This document shows positions 1 through 6,089 of a DNA stretch of 9,374 nucleotides, piece by piece (position 1 is the first letter of the stretch; the number at the start of each line of letters is the position of its first letter). The DNA is taken from assembly GCA_050955025.1 (NCBI GenBank), contig JBPBQX010000345.1:1-9374 (forward strand). The letters run 5' to 3'. The position numbers and the translations under genes were made by a program. Source of the stretch: CAXSEF01 sp050955025. Lineage in GTDB: Bacteria; Pseudomonadota; Alphaproteobacteria; Acetobacterales; Acetobacteraceae. The notes under the pieces are model-generated. The model did no database searches. It saw only the letters and a list, made by a program, of their open reading frames with translations, and was not told the origin of the DNA.

Positions 1-332
1 CCGTACTCGAACACCGGGATGCCGGCGAGCGCGGGGGCCAGGAGCGCCACGCCGCGGGCGTAGCCGAGCTTGAGCGTCGCGGTGCCGTTGCGGTTGACGT
101 AGGTCTCCTCGACCGCGGCCTCGTCGGGCTCGTAGAGCTGGAACAGGGTGACCAGGCCGTCGTGCAGGGCGCGCAGGCGCTCTGGGACGCGGTCGTCGTT
201 GGTCGTGGACAGGACGCCGTCGGCGATGTGGCGCAGGCGGTTGCCGGTCACCTCGATCACGCCCCAGCCGGTGAAGCGCAGGCCGGGGTCGATGCCCAGG
301 AGGCGGGCGGTCTTTGGGGGCGTAGGGGTCAA
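1..332 (-). CDS. ruvC: RuvC, crossover junction endodeoxyribonuclease (C-terminus beyond window)
   Basis: RuvC is the Holliday-junction resolvase that cuts four-way junctions in complex with RuvAB. The visible 110 residues hold the first half of the RNase H-like fold. LLGIDPGLRFTGWGVI at about 11-26 carries the first catalytic Asp (D15), and VEETYVNRN at about 74-82 carries the catalytic Glu (E75), followed by the helix LKLGYARGVALLAPA. The D-to-E spacing matches the family. The two C-terminal catalytic Asp residues lie outside the window. The start is uncertain. TTG at 332 gives a usual-length N-terminus but has no Shine-Dalgarno. GTG at 389 is also in frame, just after an in-frame stop at 393-395, and would add 19 residues encoded by an intergenic repeat. 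The gene lies downstream of yebC in the usual alphaproteobacterial order. Identity is near certain; the start is not. Confidence 0.95.
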   Translation of the reverse strand, partial: MTPTPPKTARLLGIDPGLRFTGWGVIEVTGNRLRHIADGVLSTTNDDRVPERLRALHDGLVTLFQLYEPDEAAVEETYVNRNGTATLKLGYARGVALLAPALAGIPVFEY

Positions 333-513
333 GGAAGGCCAGAGGCGCTGCCTCTGGACTCCGCCAAAGGCTGCGCCCTTGGAACGCACACCTTAGAGAG
401 GCCGGTCCAGGGGCGAGGCTGGCCAAAGGTTCCGACGACCTTCTTAGGTCGGTGGAAGGGCCAGGCGAGGGGGCTCGCCCCTGGCGGGTTTGGGCAGAGC
501 CCATGCTTGCTTG
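331..513. repeat. Paired inverted two-hairpin repeat, copy A (between yebC and ruvC)
   Basis: This copy has two half-units facing each other. Unit A1 reads on the plus strand: AAGG head at 335-338, hairpin CCAGAGGC-gct-GCCTCTGG at 339-357, linker actccg, hairpin CCAAAGG-ctgcg-CCCTTGG at 364-382. Unit A2 reads on the minus strand: a CAAGCAAGC head at 505-513, directly after the yebC stop, hairpin TGGGC/GCCCA at 491-503, linker, then hairpin CCAGGCGAG/CTCGCCCCTGG at 461-484. The middle (383-460) contains a further small hairpin, CGACC-ttctta-GGTCG at 436-451. It resembles copies B and C in plan but not in exact bases. No T-run follows the stems, so it is not a textbook terminator. The A1 end touches the likely ruvC start. 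Confidence 0.85.
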
Positions 514-1263
514 TCATGCGCCGAGGCGGGCCATGACGTCCTCGGGGATGTCCGAGTTCACGTAGACGTTCTGGACGTCGTCGTTGTCGTCCAGCGCGTC
601 GATCAGCTTCATCATGCCGGCCGCCTTGGCCTCGTCCAGGGTGACGGTCATGGTCGGGCGCCAGTCGAGGCGGGCCTCCTCCGGGGCGCCGAAGCGGGCC
701 TCGAGCGCGTCGCGCACGCCGAAGAAGCTCTCGGTCGCGCAGGTGACCTCGTGGCCGTCGGCGTCGGTCTCCACGTCGTCGGCGCCGGCCTCGATCGCGG
801 CCTCCAGCATGGCGTCGGCCGAGGCCGCGGCCAGCGGGTAGCGGACGAAGCCGAGGCGGGCGAACAGGAAGGACACGGAGTTGGTCTCGCCCAGCGTGCC
901 GCCGCTCTTGTTGAAGGCGGTGCGGATGTCGGAGGCGGTGCGGTTGCGGTTGTCGGTGAGCGCCTCGACGATCACGGCGACGCCGCTGGGGCCGTAGCCC
1001 TCGTAGCGGACCTCGGCGTAGTCCTCGCCGGTGGTGGGGCCGGCGGCCTTCTTGATCGCGCGCTCGACGGTGTCGCGGGGCATGTTGGCCTGGCGGGCGG
1101 CGGAGACGGCGGCGCGCAGGCGGGGGTTGGAGGCGGGGTCGGGCAGGCCGGAGCGGGCGGCCACGGTGATCTCGCGGATCAGGCGGGCGAAGGCGCGGGC
1201 GCGGCTCGCGTCCTGGGCGCCCTTGCGGTGCATGATGTTCTTGGAATGGGAATGGCCGGCCAT
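514..1263 (-). CDS. yebC: YebC/PmpR family protein (TACO1-type), 249 aa
   Basis: This is a full-length YebC-family protein. The family has been described both as DNA-binding regulators (PmpR) and as ribosome-associated factors easing translation of difficult proline-rich stretches (TACO1-like). The sequence does not decide which role applies. It opens with the family signature MAGHSHSKNIMHRKGAQDA. LIREITVAARSG follows at 28-39, NPRLRAAVSAARQANMPRD at about 46-64, RYEGYGPSGVAVIVEALTDNRNRTA at 86-110, and the acidic patch DALDDNDDVQNVYVNSD near the C-terminus. The ATG at 1263 was chosen because it starts exactly at the conserved MAGHS; the open frame runs 16 codons further upstream. The upstream ribosome site is weak. 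It precedes ruvC, separated by repeat copy A, which starts right at its stop codon. Confidence 0.97.
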   Translation of the reverse strand: MAGHSHSKNIMHRKGAQDASRARAFARLIREITVAARSGLPDPASNPRLRAAVSAARQANMPRDTVERAIKKAAGPTTGEDYAEVRYEGYGPSGVAVIVEALTDNRNRTASDIRTAFNKSGGTLGETNSVSFLFARLGFVRYPLAAASADAMLEAAIEAGADDVETDADGHEVTCATESFFGVRDALEARFGAPEEARLDWRPTMTVTLDEAKAAGMMKLIDALDDNDDVQNVYVNSDIPEDVMARLGA

Positions 1264-1377
1264 CGGAGCCTGTCTCTGTCGCTGTGGGGGGCGCGCCGGG
1301 GCGGGCCGCACGGCCTGCGGGTGTAGCAGGACGCGGGGGCGGGGCGGAAGCGGCGGCCTGCGCGGGGGCGCGAGGCG
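1264..1377. other. Intergenic gap between TadE-like gene and yebC
   Basis: These 114 bases separate the end of the Tad operon from yebC. Unlike the gaps at copies A, B and C, this gap lacks the paired hairpin repeat. I see no convincing promoter, strong hairpin or small gene. It presumably holds the yebC promoter if yebC is not read through from the Tad genes. Confidence 0.4.
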
Positions 1378-1794
1378 TTAGAAGGGGGCGCAGGACTGCG
1401 CGGTCAGGGTGACGCTGGCGGGCAGGTAGCCGGGGACGATGACGGCGTAGTCCAGGCTGGCCGAGACCTGGTAGCCGCAGGCAGCGGTGACGAGCGAGAA
1501 GCTGGCGGGCGTCATGCCGGGGGCCGGCATCACCGCGGCGGCGTAGGCCTGCACCTTGGCGGCGGTGCCGCAGTTCGTGGCGTCGACCACGGCGCAGCGG
1601 GCCGCCTGCTCGACCGCAACCTGCAGGGCCAGATGGGTCCAGACCATGCGGCTGCAGTCCATGATCCCCGTGACCAGGAGCAGGAACGGGAGCGCCAGGA
1701 GGCCGAACTCGATCGCGGTGGCCCCGCCCTGCGCGCCTGCGAGGCGCGAGAGGGCGCGCGGCGGCGGGCCGGGCCGGGTCGGGCGGGAGGTCAT
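1378..1794 (-). CDS. TadE-like pseudopilin (second TadE of the cluster), 138 aa
   Basis: This is a small membrane protein of the TadE family, minor pseudopilins of the Tad/Flp pilus or related tight-adherence secretion machinery. A basic N-terminus is followed by GGATAIEFGLLALPFLLLVTG (about 23-43). This is the class IV-b type prepilin site, with a Gly (24), a Glu at +5 (E29) and one hydrophobic helix. The remaining roughly 90 residues would be outside the membrane and hold several Cys (67, 75, 106, 135), which could form disulfides. The ATG at 1794 overlaps the TGA of the upstream TadE-like gene (ATGA, 4 bp), which implies translational coupling. It is the last gene of the three-gene Tad cluster. 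The family call is firm. Whether it works in pilus biogenesis is inference, because no CpaA-F or flp genes are in the window. Confidence 0.88.
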   Translation of the reverse strand: MTSRPTRPGPPPRALSRLAGAQGGATAIEFGLLALPFLLLVTGIMDCSRMVWTHLALQVAVEQAARCAVVDATNCGTAAKVQAYAAAVMPAPGMTPASFSLVTAACGYQVSASLDYAVIVPGYLPASVTLTAQSCAPF

Positions 1795-2282
1795 CGCACG
1801 CGCGCGACCGCGGCGCCGGTGATCGTCGTCGTCGTGGGCAGGCCGGGGAGCGGGATGACGGAGGTGTAGGGCACGGAGGTGGCGACGCTGACGTAGGTGC
1901 CGGGCGGCGCACCGGTCGCGGGGCACAGCGTGGCGCCGCCGGCGGGGGCGAGCAGGAGGCTCGCGGGGCTGGTGCAGCTGGCGGCGGAGGCGGTGGCGGT
2001 CACGGCGACGCCGGTCAGCGCGGTGGCGGCGCGCGCGGCGGCGGCAATGCCGTTCGCGTCGAAGCCGTTGAGCTGCGCCCAGGCGGCGCCGGCGCGCGCG
2101 GCGTTGCCCACCGCGATCCTGACCCGCAGCGCTTCGCCGAGGCTGACCGCGCCGCCGAGCAGCAGGATCAGCAGCGGTGCGATCAGGGCGAACTCCACGG
2201 CGGCGACGCCGTCGCGCGCGCGCCAGAACAGGGCGGCGGGGTGGCGGGGCGAGGTCCGGGTGCGAGGGGGGGCCGGGCGCAC
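1791..2282 (-). CDS. TadE-like pseudopilin (first TadE of the cluster), 163 aa
   Basis: This is a second TadE-family protein. The N-terminus is Arg/Pro-rich, then RARDGVAAVEFALIAPLLIL (about 21-40) gives the canonical TadE signature: Gly25 as the probable prepilin-peptidase site, Glu30 at +5, and a single transmembrane helix to about 48. The periplasmic part is rich in Ala and Thr and contains two Cys. The GTG at 2282 lies 3 bases after the TadG-like stop codon (TAG, 2286-2288), so this gene is probably translated by reinitiation after TadG. Its own stop overlaps the start of the next TadE-like gene. Sharing the tadG-tadE-tadE arrangement suggests the three products assemble together, probably at the cell envelope. 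The GTG start is supported by spacing, not by an independent ribosome site. Confidence 0.87.
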   Translation of the reverse strand: MRPAPPRTRTSPRHPAALFWRARDGVAAVEFALIAPLLILLLGGAVSLGEALRVRIAVGNAARAGAAWAQLNGFDANGIAAAARAATALTGVAVTATASAASCTSPASLLLAPAGGATLCPATGAPPGTYVSVATSVPYTSVIPLPGLPTTTTITGAAVARVR

Positions 2283-2285
2283 GCG

Positions 2286-3551
2286 CTATTCCAGCAGCTT
2301 GTAGGCGATGACGTCGGCGGTGCCGAGGCCCGCGCAATTATGTCGCACGGTGGTCACGCCGGCAAAGATGATCTGGCCGGCGATGACCTGGGTGCACGGC
2401 ATGGACGTGATGCCGAGGACGTTGACGATGGAGCTGTACGCGGGCGCGTAGATCGCGCCGGTGATGTTGAGCACGGTCAGCGCAGTCGCCAGGACGAGCG
2501 ACTGCCTGCCAGCGGGGTCGAGCCAGATCGCGATGCCCGCGGTCGGGCCGGTGGTCATGGCGGTCAGGTTGAGGGTGACGGGCACGGCCGCGACGAGCGT
2601 GCCGTAGCCGCTGCCGGTGCTGCTGGTGAAGACGAGGGAGACGCCGCTGCCGGTGAGCGTGGCGGGGACCAGGAGCAGCAGGCTGGCGTTGTCGAAGACG
2701 TAGACGCCGGGGTTGAGCACGACGTTGCCCTTGGCGACGATGTCGCCGCAGTAGGTGCCGGGGTTGAGGGTGAGCACGGGCTGCAGGAACTGCAGCAGGG
2801 TCGGCGCAGGCATGCACGGGGCGGTCGGGGCCGGGATGGTACGGGCGGCGTAGGGGTCGGCGGCGGGGGCGGCGTTGATGCGCAGGCGGTGGGCCGCGGC
2901 CACGCTGGTGATGCCGACGCCGGTGCAGGGGGGCTGGCCGAGGAACACGTCGTAGCCGACCAGGGCGACCGCGCCGGTCAGCGACACGTCGCAGTTGCCC
3001 GGCGAGACGGTCGAGTTGACGTAGATGTTGCAGTTCGCCGCGACGGTGCCGAGGCCGATGCCGGTGATGCCGGGGCTGAAGGGGGCGAGGGCCATGATGC
3101 AGGTGTTGACCGGCCCGGGGACCGCAACGGCGCGGGCGGTGGCCATGGGCGGGGCGCCGGTGACCATGGCGCACAGGAGGAGCTGCTGCGGCCGGGAGAT
3201 CACCACCTCGATGGCGCGCGCCACGCCGGCGTCGGCGCCCGACTGGGGGGGGATGTTCACGGCGACGCTCACGCCGGCCACGCCGTCGAGGAAGCCCGAC
3301 GCCGCGGCGAGGCCGCGCGCCTCCTTCTGCGCCGCGGGGGTTCCGGAGGCGATGGCGTAGGACGCGGCCATCGCGGCCTGGTCGGCGGCGCCCTGCATCG
3401 CGCTTCGGTCGGCTTCCCAGGTGCCGACGTCGGTTGCGAGCGCCACGAAGCCCGCCAGCGCGCCGCCGAGGATCGCGGTCATGATCGCCACCGTGCCGCG
3501 ACGGTCGCCACGCGGCACGCAGCACAGCCGGGACAGGCGAAGTCCGCGCAA
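2286..3551 (-). CDS. TadG-like pilus-assembly protein, 421 aa
   Basis: This is the first gene of the Tad cluster. TadG-type proteins are envelope proteins with an N-terminal membrane anchor related to TadE and a large extracytoplasmic domain, implicated in Tad pilus assembly. The N-terminus shows RRGTVAIMTAILGGALAGFVALATDVG (from about 17), a TadE/G-like helix that lacks the Glu at +5, as is common in TadG. A helix with repeated Ala (52-66) follows. Then come motifs typical of this family: CIMALAPFSPGITG (151-164), CNIYVNS (174-180), LNPGTYCGDI (262-271) and NPGVYVFDNASLLL (280-293). The last two belong to a beta-rich, PG-Y-containing repeat region. The start is TTG at 3551, chosen because GGAGGAGAGG sits just upstream with about 7 bases between GGAGG and the start. 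The two TadE-like genes follow directly. Identity as the TadG family is good; function is inferred. Confidence 0.87.
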   Translation of the reverse strand: MRGLRLSRLCCVPRGDRRGTVAIMTAILGGALAGFVALATDVGTWEADRSAMQGAADQAAMAASYAIASGTPAAQKEARGLAAASGFLDGVAGVSVAVNIPPQSGADAGVARAIEVVISRPQQLLLCAMVTGAPPMATARAVAVPGPVNTCIMALAPFSPGITGIGLGTVAANCNIYVNSTVSPGNCDVSLTGAVALVGYDVFLGQPPCTGVGITSVAAAHRLRINAAPAADPYAARTIPAPTAPCMPAPTLLQFLQPVLTLNPGTYCGDIVAKGNVVLNPGVYVFDNASLLLLVPATLTGSGVSLVFTSSTGSGYGTLVAAVPVTLNLTAMTTGPTAGIAIWLDPAGRQSLVLATALTVLNITGAIYAPAYSSIVNVLGITSMPCTQVIAGQIIFAGVTTVRHNCAGLGTADVIAYKLLE

Positions 3552-3566
3552 TACCTCTCCTCCCCG
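3549..3566 (-). promoter_or_regulatory. Ribosome binding site deciding the TTG start of tadG-like gene
   Basis: Reading the minus strand, GGGGAGGAGAGGTA directly precedes TTG (3551-3549). This is one of the strongest Shine-Dalgarno sequences in the window and supports the non-ATG start. Confidence 0.7.
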
Positions 3567-3719
3567 TCCTTTCGAGGCACGAAGTATCGCGGAAGCGGTT
3601 TAAAGGACGGCTAAGGCAGTCTGTACAGTATAGGACGGTGCACGGGCGCGAAGTGTTCCTTGCGGCACGGGTCGACGTGGCCGGCAGCCGCCGCGGGCGA
3701 CGGCGCCCGGTCTGCGTGC
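3552..3719 (-). promoter_or_regulatory. Tad operon leader with possible promoter
   Basis: This gap lies between the dehydrogenase stop and tadG. It contains an AT-richer pocket that stands out from its surroundings. On the minus strand TATACT (3627-3632) is a near-consensus -10 box. The 16-18 bp spacing offers no good -35, so an activator or a non-standard sigma factor could be needed. CTGTACAG (3621-3628), overlapping the edge of this box, is a perfect 8-bp palindrome that could be an operator. The motif GGACGG occurs three times across the gap. Transcription start and regulator are unknown. No repeat of the copy A/B/C type is present here. Confidence 0.4.
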
Positions 3720-4733
3720 TCAGCGGCGGGCCCGGCCGAGCATGGCGAGGGGGACGAGCGGCAGGCTGGCCAGCGCGGCCAGGCCGACCGCCGCGCCCAG
3801 CAGCATCGTCGCGGCGACGGCGTCGGCCTGGCGGGAGGTGAAGATCTCGCGGGTGCCGGTCTGCGCGCGCGCCGAGAAGCGGCCGTGGGCGACGGCGGGG
3901 CCGGGCACGGGGTCGAACAGGTTGCCGGCGGTGGTCGCCTGGCGGCGCTCGTCGAGCTGGCCGTCGTAGCCCTTCGTCGCGAGCAGGCGGTCGAGCAGGC
4001 CGGGGGCGAGGCGGGCGGCGAGGATCGTCGGCGGGGTTTGCCGGCCCACCCAGACGTCGCGCCGGCGGTGGGTGGCGGCGAACACGATCGCGGCGGCGGC
4101 GGTCTCGGGGGTGTAGACCGGGTCGGGCGCCTTGGCGCGGCGGCCGGTGCGGTTGCGCGCCCAGTCGAACTGCGGGGTGTCGATCGCGGGCAGGTGGACC
4201 ATCGTGAGGTTCACGTCGAGGCCGTCGTGGATCAGCTCCGAGCGCAGCGCCTCGGTGAAGCCGCGCAGCGCGAACTTCGCGCCGCAGTACGCGGCCTGCA
4301 CGGGGGCGGCGCGCCAGGCGAGCACGGAGGACACCTGCACGATCGTGCCGCCGCCGGTCATGCGGCGCAGCGCGGCCTTGGTGCCGTTCACGGCGCCCAG
4401 GTAGGTGACGGCGGTGACGCGGGCGATCTCCGCCTCGTCGGCCACGCGCACGGGGGCGTAGATCGTGGCCATGGCGTTGTTGACCCAGACCGTGATCGGG
4501 CCGAGCGCGGCCTCGATCTCGCGGGCGGCGGATTCGACGGCGTCGGCGTCGGCCACGTCGGCGGCGACGGTGTGGACCTTCGCGCCGAGGGACTCCAGGC
4601 CAGCGGCGGCCTCGGCCAGGCGGGGGGCGCCGCGGGCGATCAGGCCGATGCTGTCGCCGCGGACGGCGAAGGCGCGGGCGGCGGCGAGGCCGATGCCGGC
4701 ACTGCCTCCGGTGATGACGACGACCTCGGCCAT
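3720..4733 (-). CDS. Short-chain dehydrogenase/reductase (SDR) with C-terminal membrane tail, 337 aa
   Basis: This is an NAD(P)-dependent oxidoreductase of the classical SDR type. The Rossmann dinucleotide motif TGGSAGIG is at 8-15, VNNAMA at 84-89, and the catalytic residues are Ser136 in VQVSSVLAW, Tyr149 and Lys153 in YCGAKFAL. The classical SDR core is about 250 residues. This protein has an extra C-terminal region of roughly 80, ending in a hydrophobic segment (about 306-333: AATMLLGAAVGLAALASLPL) and a basic tail ARR, which suggests membrane anchoring. The substrate cannot be told from sequence. The ATG at 4733 has GAGGAA about 7 bases upstream. Copy B of the hairpin repeat separates it from the aldo/keto reductase upstream. 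I am confident in the family, not in the substrate. Confidence 0.93.
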   Translation of the reverse strand: MAEVVVITGGSAGIGLAAARAFAVRGDSIGLIARGAPRLAEAAAGLESLGAKVHTVAADVADADAVESAAREIEAALGPITVWVNNAMATIYAPVRVADEAEIARVTAVTYLGAVNGTKAALRRMTGGGTIVQVSSVLAWRAAPVQAAYCGAKFALRGFTEALRSELIHDGLDVNLTMVHLPAIDTPQFDWARNRTGRRAKAPDPVYTPETAAAAIVFAATHRRRDVWVGRQTPPTILAARLAPGLLDRLLATKGYDGQLDERRQATTAGNLFDPVPGPAVAHGRFSARAQTGTREIFTSRQADAVAATMLLGAAVGLAALASLPLVPLAMLGRARR

Positions 4734-4770
4734 GGGCGCATTCCTCGGGTTCGGGGCTCTGCAGGGAAGG

Positions 4771-4890
4771 AAGGTCGAGGCGCTGCCTCGAGCTCCGCCA
4801 AAGGCTCGCCTTTGGAAACCACGACGAAGGCCGGTCCGGGGCGGCTCGCCCTGGCGGAGTCCAGAGGCAGGGCCTCTGGCCTTGCTTGCC
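4771..4890. repeat. Paired inverted two-hairpin repeat, copy B (between aldo/keto reductase and SDR)
   Basis: Unit B1 (plus orientation): AAGG 4771-4774, hairpin TCGAGGC-gct-GCCTCGA 4775-4791, linker gctccg, perfect hairpin CCAAAGGC-tc-GCCTTTGG 4798-4815. Unit B2 (minus orientation): head AAGCAAGG 4880-4887, three bases from the reductase stop codon; hairpin CCAGAGGC-agg-GCCTCTGG 4861-4879; linker; hairpin CCGGGGCG-gct-CGCCCTGG 4836-4854. The hairpin sequences differ from the other copies but keep the pairing and the GGC-NCT-GCC core. Confidence 0.87.
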
Positions 4891-5907
4891 TTACGCGGCG
4901 GGGCGGGACGGCCCCTCCCCTGCCCCGCTCGACTCGATGGCCTGGGCGACGGCGGCCATGTCGGCGGCGTCGAGGTGCAGCGCGCCGGCGGCGACCCAGC
5001 CGTCGACCTGGGCGGCGTTGCGGGCGCCGACGATGGCGCCGGTCACGCCCGGCCAGGCGAGCGTCCAGGCGACGGCGGCTGCGGCCTGGGACACGCCGTG
5101 CTTCTCGGCGATCGGCTTGAGGGCGGCGGCGACCTGGAGGTTGCGGGACAGGCCGTCGCCGGTGAAGTCGGCGGAGCGCGAGCGCCAGTCGTCCTTGGGC
5201 AGGGCCGCGGAACGCTCGGCGGTGAAGGCGCCGGTGAGCAGGCCGGCCTGCATCGGGCTGTAGACGATCACGCCTGTGCCGTGGGCGTGGCACCAGGGCA
5301 GCTCGGCGGTGGCGACGGTGCGCTTGATGGCGGAGAACGGGGGCTGGAGGGTGTCGACGTGGCCGAGCTGCTCGGCGGAGTCGAGCTGGGCCATGGAGTG
5401 GTTGGACAGGCCCACGGCGCGGAGCTTGCCCTCCTGCTTCATGGCCAGCAGCGTGCCCCAGTACTCGTCGAGCGCGGTGCCGTCGGTCGGCGTCCAGTGC
5501 ATCTGGTAGAGGTCGATGCGCTCGGTGCGCAGGCGGGTGAGGGACTGCTCCAGCTCGCGGCGCAGCGAGGCGGCGGTGCCGGTGCGGTTCGGGCTGGCGG
5601 AGCGGTCCTCGCCCCAGGTCAGGCCGCACTTGGTGAAGACGAGCGGGCGCTCGGAGGCGGGGATGTCGGCGAGCGCCTCGGCGACGACCTCCTCGGAGTG
5701 GCCGAGGCCGTAGACGGCGGCGGTGTCGATCCAGTTCACGCCGACGCGCACGGCGTGGCGGATGGCGGCGATGCTGTCCGCGTCCTCCTGGTGGCCCCAG
5801 CCGACGGCCCAGTCGCCGCCGCCCACCGCCCAGGAGCCGAAGCCCACGCGGGTGATGCGCATGTCGGTGCGGCCGAAGGGGACGGTGGGCAGGGGCGTGT
5901 CGGTCAT
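4891..5907 (-). CDS. Aldo/keto reductase, 338 aa
   Basis: This is an NADPH-dependent oxidoreductase with the aldo/keto reductase TIM-barrel fold, which reduces aldehydes or ketones to alcohols in the cytoplasm. All four catalytic residues are visible: Asp61 (NWIDTAAVYG), Tyr66, Lys93 (VFTKCGL) and His137 (LYQMHWTP). Cofactor-binding features follow: GLSNHS at 166-171, YSPMQAGLLTG at 216-226, and GARNAAQV at 294-301 near the C-terminus. The length is normal for the family. The conserved N-terminal turn PFGRTDMRITRVGFGSWAVGG supports the chosen start. ATG at 5907 has GAAGGA about 8 bases upstream. It sits between the phosphoesterase and the SDR, with hairpin repeats on both sides, so it may be transcribed on its own. 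The substrate is unknown. Confidence 0.96.
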   Translation of the reverse strand: MTDTPLPTVPFGRTDMRITRVGFGSWAVGGGDWAVGWGHQEDADSIAAIRHAVRVGVNWIDTAAVYGLGHSEEVVAEALADIPASERPLVFTKCGLTWGEDRSASPNRTGTAASLRRELEQSLTRLRTERIDLYQMHWTPTDGTALDEYWGTLLAMKQEGKLRAVGLSNHSMAQLDSAEQLGHVDTLQPPFSAIKRTVATAELPWCHAHGTGVIVYSPMQAGLLTGAFTAERSAALPKDDWRSRSADFTGDGLSRNLQVAAALKPIAEKHGVSQAAAAVAWTLAWPGVTGAIVGARNAAQVDGWVAAGALHLDAADMAAVAQAIESSGAGEGPSRPAA

Positions 5908-5969
5908 GGGGCGGGTCCTTCGCGGTAGACTGGTGTGCAGAACGCCCGGGTATGGGGGACGTTGCAGGG

Positions 5970-6089
5970 AAGGTCGGGCTCTGCCCGAACCCGCAAAGGG
6001 TCCGAGGACCCTTTGATCCCCTTACTTAAGTGGCGCAGTCCAGAGGCGCAGCCTTTGGCGGAGTTTGAGGCAGCGCCTCAACCTTGCTT
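5970..6089. repeat. Paired inverted two-hairpin repeat, copy C (between phosphoesterase and aldo/keto reductase)
   Basis: Unit C1 (plus orientation): AAGG 5970-5973, hairpin TCGGGC-tct-GCCCGA 5974-5988, linker acccg, perfect 10-bp hairpin CAAAGGGTCC-ga-GGACCCTTTG 5994-6015. Unit C2 (minus orientation): head AAGCAAGG 6082-6089, whose first A is the last base of the phosphoesterase stop codon; hairpin TTGAGGC-agc-GCCTCAA 6065-6081; linker cggagt; hairpin CCAGAGGC-gca-GCCTTTGG 6040-6058 with one G-T pair. The short centre 6016-6039 is AT-richer (cttacttaag). Confidence 0.88.

Noticed and set aside
331..513. Copy A hairpins as tRNA or a small structured ncRNA gene
   Set aside because: No cloverleaf, anticodon or TTCGA-type T-loop arrangement; the structure recurs as the paired repeat in two other gaps.
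329..1912. Long minus-strand open frame of 527 codons across yebC and the TadE-like genes
   Set aside because: It is a shadow of the real genes: composition is almost only Arg, Pro, Ala and Gly, and it crosses repeat copy A and gene boundaries.
2241..3614. Plus-strand open frame opposite tadG
   Set aside because: Gly/Asp/His-rich antisense frame produced by high GC; it has no domain, while the minus-strand frame has clear TadG motifs.
4771..4890. Repeat copies as classical Rho-independent terminators
   Set aside because: Stems are strong but none is followed by a T-run on either strand, so termination was left as a possibility and not called.
3660..5120. Plus-strand open frame of 486 codons opposite the SDR and aldo/keto reductase
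   Set aside because: The opposite strand carries two proteins with complete catalytic motifs; this frame is an antisense shadow running through repeat copy B.
1264..6088. Insertion sequence or integrative element between the phosphoesterase and yebC
   Set aside because: No transposase, integrase, terminal inverted repeats with target duplication, or tRNA attachment site is visible.
331..6089. Hairpin repeats as a CRISPR array
   Set aside because: Units are inverted pairs in separate intergenic gaps kilobases apart, with no regular spacers and no cas genes.
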